A stretch of DNA of 64,000 bases from the NCBI GenBank assembly GCA_030159075.1, contig BROG01000151.1, positions 1 to 64,000 of the forward strand, written 5' to 3'. This document shows positions 56,601-64,000 of the stretch, piece by piece. This DNA is from Atrina japonica. Its lineage: Eukaryota > Mollusca > Bivalvia > Pterioida > Pinnidae. Both the position numbers and the translations under genes were made by a program. Under the pieces are notes generated by a model. It was not told the DNA's origin and did not search any database. It worked only from the letters and a program-made list of their open reading frames with translations. The number at the start of each line of letters is the position of its first letter. Position 1 is the stretch's first letter.

Positions 56601-59600
56601 TATAGACATCAACGCTTTCGGCAATGGATAAAACGTTTTCTTTTGTTTTTCTTTTTTTCTTTTTTGTTGAAGACATCATTTGAAATCCATTATGAACAGA
56701 CTAATTACACAATCTAATTGTGATTAACTTCAAAATTTGTGTAAACACCCGACAATGGACATTACTAGAAAACATATATATTCTTGAGAGTTCAATAGAA
56801 ATTGATTTACAAAATGTAGCTGCATGTTGGTAACAGCGATATGTAATTATTTCTATTTACATCGCTGTAGGCTTCAAGCTCGCTAGCTGTCAATATCAAT
56901 ATGATGAATGGCAGAGTAATATACTTACATGTAGACTCAAGATCACTGGAATCTTATAGTGGAATTCCATATACAATATATAGATAGATCAATAACGTTT
57001 GGTTTAAACTAACTTCAAATCGTATTGAATAATTTGGATAGCAGAAGTACATGTAGAATCATGTGGTATTTCATTTAATGATTATTCAAACTAGATTTTA
57101 TTTCATTTACACCAAAATATTTGACTTTTTTGTAAAAGTTGAATTCTTGAGTGGGACTTTTCTTTGCGAATGCAACCTCTATGACCTTTTCACTGCTAGC
57201 ACGATAGCCCTCAATGAAAAGCCGAAGTAAACCCATAATAGGTTGTTATTACATAACAACCCATAATAAATCAGTGCTTTCTTGGGTACTCATTCACTTT
57301 TATTCAATTTGTGTCCTGAAAAGATTTTATGCATCAGAGATGCAGAAATCAAGCTTATAGGAAAACCCTGACATTGTACATGAACTGTTATAATAAAACA
57401 GAGAAAAAGGCAACTTTGAGATGTACATACATGTATCTAGTAATAAGTATATATACATCATGAATGGACATCCTCCACATACATGTATAATGGTGATATT
57501 AACAATGGCACAGTAAGAAGTTTACCTGGACTATGCATTTTCAAGGCTAAGCACTTCTGATAGCGACAGTATTGACACTGCACACGACTCTCTTTGGTAA
57601 TGACACATTTCTGTTCTTTAACACATAAATATTTCACTTTACCCTGTTTACAAGCTCTCATAAAAAATTTCTACAAGAAAAAGAGAGACACTCAAAATAA
57701 TACAAAAATCATTAAATAGGAAAAAATTAAATGAATGTAGTGCACACAGAATTCTTGCAAAACGAATGCACCAATCAAAGAAAATAAAGGAAATTTGGAA
57801 ATGCTAAATATCTGAAACTACCAACTCTGTTACATGTACATATACTTCCAGTAGTATGATTGTTTGTTTATTGTTGTTTAACGTCCCGCTCAAGAATCTT
57901 TCACTCATATGGAGACGTCACCAAATGCCGGCGAAGGTCTTCAAATTATGGTCTATGCTCGGCACTTACGGCCATTGAGCAGTGAGGGTTCTTTAACGTG
58001 CCGACACCTACTGCGACACAGGACCTCAAGTTTTACTCTCTCATCCGAAGGACAAAAAACCAACCTGCCACCGGCTAGACTCAAACTCACGACCTCACGA
58101 TCAAGAGTCGAGCGTGCTATTGATTGAGCCAGGCCGGCTCTCCAGTAGTATTAGAATAAGAACCAACTGTTAGTCATAAGAAACATAAAAATTAAGGCAA
58201 AATAGAAAAATAAGGAATTTATTATGAAAATAAGTGGCCCTAATGACCTTGTACTTGCATGCTTAAGGTCAGGTCTGTCATACATGTACTGGTTTGAGAT
58301 TTCATTATAAATAAAGTAGTTAATATTCCTGTGCTTAAGGACATGAGAGAGAAGACGTGAAAGCCTTCTTTCTAATGAGTCTCTAAACTGAGGCATGTAC
58401 CCTGCCACAGCAGATGTGGCACATTAATGAACCTTCAATACAATGACATCTGTGGAACAGGTAAAATTTTGTCACTTCATCTTCACGCAGTAACATCACA
58501 GCAAAAGTGAAAAATTATAAATAGAACAAAAATAAAAAACACAAAATGACTCAGGTGAGCTGAAATCTGTTAATTGAATACATGTATGTATGTGTGTGTG
58601 TGTGTGTATAATGACAGAATAGTCTCACCTTACAAGCTTCACAGATAAACAGCCCAAATGACAGAAAAGTCTCACCTTACAGGCTTCAAAGACAAAAAGC
58701 CCAAATGACAGAAAAGTCTCACCTTTTACGTTTCACAGACAAATGGGCCAAATGACAGAAAAGTCTCACCTTACAGGTTTCACAGACAAAAAGTCCAAAT
58801 GACAGAAAAGTCTCACCTTACAGACTTCACATGTACAGACAAACAGCCCAAATGACAAAAAAGTCCTTACAGGATTCACAGACAAATACATGTAGACCAA
58901 ATGACAGAAATTCCTTACCATACATAGACAAATAGACCAAATGACAGAAATGTCTCACTTAATTATACACACAAGTAGACCAAATGACATAAAAGTCTCA
59001 CTTTACAATTACAGGCTGCACTAACAAGTGACAAATGGACCAAATGACAAAAATGTCTCACTTAATTATACATGTACACACAAGTAGACCAAATGACAAA
59101 AAAGTCTCACCTTACAGGCTTCACAGACAAATGCACCACAATAAAATCCTGCAGCTTTGTCTCCACACACTTGACATTGATTCTGGCTTCCAAGCGACCA
59201 GCGCCTTTCTTTCTTGCTGGTACATTTTAATTTCCTGTTAGCTGTACTATCAGGCTGTAGCCATTTATCCCGCATAATAATATCATTATCAGAACTAGGA
59301 AAATCATTCTTTTTGGATAATTCTCTGACTACTGTAGAACTTGTCACACTATCAAAGGCATTAGAACTTTGAACTAATTTAGGGCCTTTATTTTGTCTTA
59401 AGGCACTTGACAAGACAGTTCTGTTCTCACTCAGCAACTCTTTATCAGTATTCATGCCACTATGTTTAGTTGACAATAAACTTGAATGACCATTTTTTCC
59501 TGAATTGCTTCCCTCTTCTTTCAAGGAATTACAGTTCATACCTATTCCATATTTTGTAAAAAACAAAGAATTTTTATTAAATACTATCTCATTGATTTTA

Positions 59601-60337
59601 TTACCTGGAGCTGCTGAATTAGAGTTAAAATTTGAATCATCATCTCGCTTCTGATCAGAAGTCAAATTGATAACCTCACCTCTATTTTCGCTGGAACTCG
59701 ATATTTGTTTGTCTATCACATTCAAGTTATAACTACTTGGCAATCTTTGTGATTCAGATTTGTCTTTGGAGAAACTGTTCTGATTAAATACTTGATTGGA
59801 GCACGTTTCCGTGTGAAGGGATGAGGACACTGCTGAAGAGTTTACAGGTCCGCAACTATAGTAACCAAGATTTGCCATGGAATCTGTTTGTTTCTGCTCC
59901 AGATATGATGTGTCATATTTTGGTGCTTGATTAGTATCATTCTTTGGCGAGCCTAGACCACAATTTGCTGTCCAACCTAAATTTGAACTATTCATGCTGT
60001 CTATCAAGGGAGAAAACTGGAAATTTGAAAAACTAGATTTATCAGATTCGTATGTACATGTATTACTCCAGTTGGAATCACAAAACGCTGATTTTGGAGA
60101 TGGCGCATTAGCATCAAAATTTCCAATAGCCTGACAAACAGCTTGAAAACAAATTTCCATGGAATCTGAGTCTATTTCAGAGGACCTTGGACTCATGTGT
60201 TTTGTACTTGAAATTCCACCATTTTCCTGTTTGGACTTTCCAGGGCTATCAGCACCTTGATTTTTATAAAGAAAAAACTTCTTTGGGTGAGAGTAAGACT
60301 GTGACTTGTAACTACTTGGAAGGATACCAGTATTCAT
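47444..60337 (-). CDS. NR7/2DBD-NR: Nuclear receptor with two DNA-binding domains (2DBD-NR), complete CDS
   Basis: Exons in coding order: 60337-59111, 57670-57526, 55401-55292, 54176-54029, 53077-52734, 51294-51168, 50561-50286, 49813-49733, 47631-47444. They total 2646 nt, 881 codons plus stop, with GT..AG junctions and consistent phase. The protein has a Ser/Asn-rich A/B region (1-387), DBD1 (Cys 388-449, P-box CEACKK), a ~24-residue linker, DBD2 (Cys 473-535, P-box CEGCKG), a hinge with an RIGRQPNSVKHA extension, and an LBD (about 660-881) with AF-2 LYKEMF. An in-frame TAG seven codons upstream supports this ATG. Known: tandem DBDs with CEACKK then CEGCKG characterise the 2DBD-NR (NR7) group of flatworms, molluscs and some arthropods. 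Inferred role: nuclear transcription factor; ligand and targets unknown. Confidence 0.94.
47632..49732 (-). other. 2DBD-NR intron 8
   Basis: Contains one TIR element (49276-49477); otherwise I see no gene, repeat array or extra exon. Confidence 0.6.
49276..49477. mobile_element. CTGTAwGTGTA-type MITE, copy 1
   Basis: Right end AAATACACATACAG and interior TATTCTAATATTAGCACCTT and CGCTAATTCAAG match the copy at 52275-52493. The left end is slightly diverged (TTGTACGTGTAC). Confidence 0.7.
49733..49813 (-). CDS. NR7/2DBD-NR: 2DBD-NR exon 8: LBD helix 9
   Basis: Twenty-seven-codon exon, phase 1 in and out, acceptor TATTTCTAG and donor AAGA|GTAAGT. Encodes VADVERPDLIEKSQNLIMSM, like the helix 9 region after the conserved NPG/DRPGL turn. 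Confidence 0.9.
50231..50262. repeat. Poly-C then poly-A homopolymer run
   Basis: About 16 C followed by 12 A, in 2DBD-NR intron 7 about 25 bp from the exon 7 donor. Length is unreliable in most sequencing. Confidence 0.9.
50286..50561 (-). CDS. NR7/2DBD-NR: 2DBD-NR exon 7: LBD core
   Basis: Acceptor TATTTTTATAG, donor CCAG|GTAATT, phase 1 in and out. Encodes GFRSLTLEDQVRLVQSAIYP (helix 3-5 signature with the conserved DQ..L), a variable middle, and FDEMEFIFLSALLIFNPG (helix 8 region). Confidence 0.95.
51168..51294 (-). CDS. NR7/2DBD-NR: 2DBD-NR exon 6: LBD helix 3 region
   Basis: Acceptor TTGCTTTGCTAG, donor CATG|GTAAGG, phase 0 in and 1 out. Encodes MIEFEWHTACVVKFAKKLHG, matching the helix 3 LBD signature of nuclear receptors (FAK..PGF), which continues into the next exon. 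Confidence 0.92.
51900..52610. repeat. ~33-bp minisatellite interrupted by a MITE
   Basis: About 14 units of GTGAGTTAGTATGACTTTAG plus ATGATCTTTTGAT, with some units carrying AAATGAGCATAAAGA. The array is interrupted at 52275-52493. Confidence 0.9.
52275..52493. mobile_element. CTGTAwGTGTA-type MITE, copy 2, with exact TA duplication
   Basis: Left CTGTAAGTGTACTTATTTTA, right AAATACACATACAG; TA at 52273-52274 and 52494-52495. Removing it with one TA restores GTGAGTTAGTATGAC, the exact array unit, so the pre-insertion site is visible in neighbouring copies. Confidence 0.88.
52734..53077 (-). CDS. NR7/2DBD-NR: 2DBD-NR exon 5: DBD2 extension and hinge
   Basis: Acceptor CATTCTTACAG, donor AATAGG|GTATGT, phase 1 in and 0 out. 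Starts with CRIGRQPNSVKHA, a typical C-terminal extension after the DBD. It continues with an acidic hinge containing a possible sumoylation-like IKVEPEE, then a helical start of the LBD region (DYENFIKCYELAG). Confidence 0.9.
53145..53235. mobile_element. 91-bp palindromic MITE, copy 3
   Basis: TTAACTCATCAATCCCTGAA at the left and TTCAGGGGTGAATGACTTAA at the right. It lies in 2DBD-NR intron 4, about 70 bp before the exon 5 acceptor. Confidence 0.75.
53236..54028 (-). other. Remainder of 2DBD-NR intron 4
   Basis: Contains a 128-codon plus-strand frame at 53565-53951 with no recognisable domain, signal peptide or splice context; treated as chance or repeat sequence. Confidence 0.55.
54029..54176 (-). 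CDS. NR7/2DBD-NR: 2DBD-NR exon 4: second finger of DBD2
   Basis: Acceptor CTTTGTAG, donor GATG|GTATGT, phase 0 in and 1 out. Encodes GFFRRMAKE, CSKDSKCEI, CKSCRYKKC and DVGMS. This completes P-box CEGCKG and the usual RYKKC..VGM end of a nuclear-receptor DBD. Confidence 0.96.
54293..54460 (-). mobile_element. CAGTGAAACCTG-family TIR element, copy 5 (reverse)
   Basis: Reads in reverse: CAGTAAAACATGCTTTAGCG at one end and ACAAGTTTCACT at the other, with CTGTCCCCAATAGTACCATT inside, complementary to the other copies. Lies in 2DBD-NR intron 3. Confidence 0.72.
55038..55087 (-). pseudogene. 50-nt mini-exon look-alike B of 2DBD-NR exon 3
   Basis: Same 50 nt as copy A, with the same acceptor and donor. 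It differs only in the CA-rich sequence further upstream. Same coding potential and same loss of the first two Cys. Confidence 0.6.
55171..55220 (-). pseudogene. 50-nt mini-exon look-alike A of 2DBD-NR exon 3
   Basis: Flanked by TGTTTTTCAG and AAG|GTAAGT. Phase 1 in and 0 out, like exon 3. Would encode ALSSGFYFGALICEGCK, keeping the P-box but lacking the CRVC zinc ligands. Could be a decayed duplicate or an alternative exon; only RNA can tell. Confidence 0.6.
55292..55401 (-). CDS. NR7/2DBD-NR: 2DBD-NR exon 3: linker and first finger of DBD2
   Basis: Acceptor ATGTTGTAG, donor AAG|GTAAGT, phase 1 in and 0 out. Encodes a short acidic linker (EGKDDSDIAE), then CRVC and SGFHFGALTCEGCK, the first finger of DBD2. 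Partial copies of this exon and its donor occur twice more in the following intron. Confidence 0.95.
55402..57525 (-). other. 2DBD-NR intron 2
   Basis: AT-rich intron with a short palindrome near 57232-57262 (AACCTATTATGGG / CCCATAATAGGTT type pairing around GTTATTACATAAC). No further exon or RNA gene supported. Confidence 0.55.
57526..57670 (-). CDS. NR7/2DBD-NR: 2DBD-NR exon 2: second finger of DBD1
   Basis: Acceptor TTTCTTGTAG, donor CCAG|GTAAAC, phase 0 in and 1 out. Encodes KFFMRACKQG (completing P-box CEACKK), then the second finger with C-X5-C-X9-C-X2-C spacing (CVKEQKC, CQYC) and CRYQKC. Confidence 0.95.
57858..58140 (-). mobile_element. tRNA-derived SINE copy, reverse, with 11-bp target duplication
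   Basis: Tail complement GTTGTTTAACGTCCC at the left, box B/box A complements (CTCGACTC.., GAGCCAGGCCGGCTC) at the right. TCCAGTAGTAT flanks both sides (57847-57857 and 58141-58151). Lies in 2DBD-NR intron 1. Confidence 0.85.
58580..58608. repeat. (GT)n microsatellite
   Basis: ATGTATGTATGTGTGTGTGT run immediately beside the 47-bp array in 2DBD-NR intron 1. Confidence 0.92.
58610..59110 (-). repeat. 47-bp minisatellite made from the exon 1 splice donor
   Basis: About ten copies, best near 58620-58840, of a unit whose minus strand reads TTTGTCTGTGAAGCCTGTAA then GGTGAGACTTTTCTGTCATT. This is the end of exon 1 (F-V-C-E-A-C-K) with its donor. Copies next to the real junction are diverged; the most faithful ones are farthest away. 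Confidence 0.92.
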
Positions 60338-60411
60338 TTTGGACCCGTTGATTCTCTAACATACCACCTCTGTATGTGACCAGATATTGTATATATATGT
60401 ATATACTAGTT
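59111..60411 (-). CDS. NR7/2DBD-NR: 2DBD-NR exon 1: start codon, A/B region, first finger of DBD1
   Basis: The CDS part is 60337-59111 (409 codons, ends in phase 0). A candidate 5' UTR acceptor TTTTTTCAACAG lies just before 60411, giving 74 nt of UTR. The A/B region is polar and probably disordered. The exon ends with finger 1 (Cys 388, 391, 405, 408) in CEACK; the donor is AAG|GTGAGA. The intron directly downstream carries copies of this junction. Confidence 0.92.
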
Positions 60412-62720
60412 CTGTTGAAAAAATAAAACGTTATATTAGATTACAAAATTATAATCCAAAATGATTACTGATGCATCTTATGAAATTGTTTACATGTAAC
60501 ATAATTCTGAAAATTTTAACATGTTTGGATCAGACGAACACATTGTAAGTGATTGTTAGACATAAAATTGGAATTGGTTAAGTCATAATTCTACAGTTGA
60601 AAGGAAGTCCAATATTTTAGAAATAGTCTCATGAATGGTTTATAGGTTTCATCTTTATGCCTAGTGACGAGAAAAATAAATTGGTCTTTAATTTACCTTG
60701 GACTGAGCTGCCATCATTTCAATGTGTATAAAGAGTCTTGTGACTGCATGCCTTCATGGTTCTATGAATGGGCAGTCCCCAAAAAACAAAAACCAAAAAA
60801 AAAACAACAAAAAACAGGCTGACAACTACGACTGATAATCCAATATCAGTTTAGACAGAAATTCATAGTACCATGTCAGTTTAAGACATTTCATAAATGA
60901 AAATTCTGTTGTTTCGTTAGTCAGAGTTATCTCCCATGTCAGATTGTGACGTAATGTCTTTACCTCAGAAAACAATGGCGTTTTCACATAAACATACATT
61001 GTATGACGTCACAACGAATAACTTTTTTCATTTTATGCATCAACAAATGACATGACCAGTTACATGTATGAGAGGAGATAACTCTGGATAACGAAAATAT
61101 CTAATATGGTCCTTGACAAAACAGTTAAAAAAGATAATAATAATAAAACAGTTATTAGATTCATGTCCATGACAGATAAATAAATCCTTTCTATTTGATA
61201 TATTTACAATTATTTATTCCTGATGGAAGGCTTAACATGACACAAGTTGGCACCGTAGCAATTTCTTTTACTTGCCAAAACAAAAGAGAAAGAATATGAG
61301 CATTTGTTTAATAACATTTACCAGTCTGTAATCTTCCAAAAGGTGTGTTTTCCAAGTATTTCAGATTCTATGTTTAGGGAGAAAGATGACTGAAGTCACT
61401 GAAAGTTGTTACCCTTCATTGTCTTTATTTTGTTAGGACAAAATAATGAACACTCACATGACCCAATTTACTCTATCGTAAGGTTGTACACATTCTTGTA
61501 CAAAAATAATTTAGATAAACTGAAATAATCAAACAAATTAGTTAGACTATCTGATGATAAAGGATATACTTCTTTGTTTTTCATTGATACCAATATGAAT
61601 ATGTTTTTTTTTGGGGGGGGGGGGTTGGGGGGTCATAATCGGATGCTTTACAAAAATACTTTATAACTGTTGATTTAATTTGATTTGGATTATACAGGTC
61701 TCCCTTATAATCTGTTATATGTAAACACAGATCCTAACAACTTTCCGAAATAGAGTTGATAACTTGATATACACACTTTTGACATTTTGTAATGCATAGA
61801 TTAGAATTTCAGATTACAATCAAAAGTACATGTGGTAATGGGTCGTAGTGCAATCATTATAATCAGATAAGGTTCTCACCATGTTTACAGCGGTCAAAAT
61901 ATAGGACTATCTCTAAGTAAATAACTATCTCAAATCAAATTGCTTTATAATAAAATCTCCGTAGGAAAAAAAGTTGTGAATCTACGAATTTTACCTTGAT
62001 GTAATCATTGGCTTGAATATTTGGTTTGAGGTAATCCATCCAGGTGGCCTTGACACCGTTTTTTACCCTACATTCTCCTTGAGTATATTACTACTAAGCT
62101 TGTACAGCCCAAATTGTAGATCTGTCGTAATTTAAGTATTGTCTTACCATTTTTAAGGCACGTTCTTAGTCATTTCGTTGCAAGGGAAGTAGACATCCGA
62201 TAAATATGTGTGTAAAAATGTATATAAGAAAATCCAGTTAATTAACAGCGCACGTACCAGTGGAATGAATACATGTATCTGTTGACAGGGAATTTACCTA
62301 TATAGAACGTTTTTAAGATTCGAAAAGTTTCAAACGAATAAAATATCTAAATCTCTATTTTAAAAGATTTCAAAAGTTATTCATTGTCTTGATATTGTAA
62401 ATTCGGTAGATATAATACATGATAGACAATTATGAAGTAAAAGTCTTATTTTTTTCTTATAGCGTGTACATAAAATAAAAATGAATATTTCGATTCTTCG
62501 ATAATTTAATCTTAATTTTCTTTTCGTTCTGATCTATGATATCATATTATACGCTCTACAAACACATATCTCGATTTACCAGCTGAGTAGAATAATTAAT
62601 CTGGACTTTGACATGAACTGTTCGGGACCATTCATAGGATCTTATTTTATTTTCCTTCCGTCATATTTTGCACTGACAGACCATTGCTCATGTAATGCAT
62701 ATATTCTACTGTTAAATTAA
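60412..62720 (-). other. Upstream region of 2DBD-NR
   Basis: Between the candidate 5' UTR acceptor and an inverted-repeat element. A first non-coding exon and promoter should lie here or farther upstream, but I see no clear TATA/Inr or CpG-rich promoter. A T-then-G homopolymer lies at 61603-61630. Confidence 0.45.
61603..61630. repeat. Poly-T then poly-G homopolymer run
   Basis: TTTTTTTT followed by about 10 G and GGGTTGGGGGG. Similar G or C runs occur at 37635-37646 and 50231-50246. Confidence 0.85.
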
Positions 62721-63466
62721 AGTCATGGGACATAAATATTCGTCACTTGTCTTATTTTCCTCTGTTTAAACCAACAATAAACGCCAGAATCTACTAATTT
62801 AAGCAATATCTAAATATTTTATTTTTACATGAAGGAAACTGAATTAATATTTTTATTCTTTTTGAAATTTAGATTTATTCTTTGTTTAGTTTGAGAAAAA
62901 AAATGATTCTGTGGAGGATAAAATTATTTCGGGTAAATTTTGACATATTTCATTAGACTGTTTCACTAAGTGAAATGTTGAGTTGCCTGTTCGATGGCGG
63001 TGTTGAGACATCTGTACCAATTGTGACGAGGATTCGTTCCTCACGTAGATCTATTTCATTTGGATTTGACTGTGGACTCGCGGCGGACGTGATCCGTCTA
63101 CAGGAGATGTTTACTCCCCCATGACACCTGGTCCCATCTCTTGATTTCCAAACATCAGTGTTTATCCATTTTTTTTACCAGATTTGTACCTATATCCTGG
63201 ACATCTTAAAGATATTTTTTATATACTGAAGGAATAATAAACAAAATTACATCGTGAGAAAAATACTGTCATTTTTGTAAATAAACATGATAATTTAAAA
63301 ATGCATATATTTTAGAAATATGAAGTTATACTACTATACATTTGTACAAATTTGTCAAATGATTTGTGGATTTTACCAGCATTTAAAAATTGGTGGCTTC
63401 ATATAAAACAAAGAAGAAAATCACATAAGTGACGAATATATATATATATATATGTGTCCCATGACT
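62721..63466. mobile_element. ~745-bp element with inverted ends
   Basis: AGTCATGGGACATAAATATT and CGTCACTTG at the left pair with AAGTGACGAATA, an expanded TA run and GTGTCCCATGACT at the right. The interior at about 62985-63120 is richer in CpG than its surroundings. No transposase frame seen. Confidence 0.6.
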
Positions 63467-63688
63467 ATTTTGAATGCGCTCTTTCTCCGTCTTAGAACTT
63501 CGGAAAAAAAACGTTAAAAAATCCAATGAATTGTTTTAGTAAAAGTATCCACAACTGAGATGCACATGTGTCGGTAAAGACGTTTTGCGAGTACCTCAGT
63601 AAAGTGCGACGGAAATAGGATTTTGTCGGGTAGGCTAATTTATAAGTCACATTCCGGGCACAGGTAAGCCCACTTGAGGATAGGGATT

Positions 63689-63689
<1 letters not shown>

Positions 63690-63786
<97 letters not shown>

Positions 63787-63812
63787 ATATGTATATAATT
63801 TTATAATATATA

Positions 63813-63882
<70 letters not shown>
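63690..63882. repeat. Long imperfect (TA)n tract
   Basis: About 190 bp of TA with occasional TTATA and GTATA interruptions. Isoleucine/tyrosine frames through it are artefacts. Confidence 0.97.
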
Positions 63883-63884
<2 letters not shown>

Positions 63885-64000
63885 AATTATTATTATTTGA
63901 AATATTACTCAACGCTATTGGTGTAATTTTATTTGATTTCAAGTTGCAAATGATATAAAGCCTAGCCTATTCTTATATCATCTGAAACGTTTGTTTGTTT

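Noticed and set aside
63674..63958. 94-codon Ile/Tyr frame
   Set aside because: Translation of a (TA)n microsatellite.

Overview
The window looks like nuclear DNA from a lophotrochozoan animal, most likely a bivalve mollusc. It is AT-rich, with short phase-consistent exons bounded by GT..AG introns. It carries tRNA-derived SINEs ending in ...GGGACGTTAAACAACAA, many small TIR elements with TA target duplications, and frequent TACATGTA words. Only two protein-coding genes can be supported. They are convergent, and both were assembled by hand from splice signals, reading phase and family similarity.

(1) Plus strand, 1169-29883: the 3' part of a PNPLA6/PNPLA7 (neuropathy target esterase / swiss-cheese) gene. 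Twenty-three exons join without a phase conflict into 1018 codons plus a stop. They cover the linker after the first cyclic-nucleotide-binding-like domain, the second and third such domains, the patatin esterase domain (GGGGAR, GTSMG, DGG) and an acidic tail. The N-terminal membrane segment and first CNB domain must lie upstream of the window.

(2) Minus strand, 60337-47444: a complete nuclear receptor with two DNA-binding domains (2DBD-NR, NR7-type). Nine coding exons join in phase to 881 codons plus a stop. The order is a long disordered A/B region, DBD1 with P-box CEACKK, a linker of about 24 residues, DBD2 with P-box CEGCKG, a hinge, and a ligand-binding domain ending in an AF-2 motif (LYKEMF).

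Region by region: 1-1168 is intron. 1169-21052 holds PNPLA exons 1-22 with repeat-rich introns. 21053-29820 is a very large intron holding a 3.4-kb, 57-bp minisatellite and a foldback-like element. 29821-29883 is the proposed last exon. About 30-47.4 kb, between the two gene 3' ends, is a chain of unrelated minisatellites and small DNA transposons with no gene I can support. 47.4-60.4 kb is the receptor gene. 60.4-64 kb is its upstream region, with an inverted-repeat element and a long (TA)n tract.

The most unusual signal is that minisatellites repeatedly begin at, or run up to, exon-intron junctions and copy the junction into the intron. Arrays at 4418-4812, 15975-16275, 55030-55330 and 58610-59111 contain copies of the neighbouring exon edge with its splice site. 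The array at 19905-20935 copies sequence resembling a branch point and polypyrimidine tract, up to the AG. In the receptor gene this has produced two identical 50-nt mini-exon look-alikes that keep acceptor, donor, phase and P-box but lack the first two zinc ligands.
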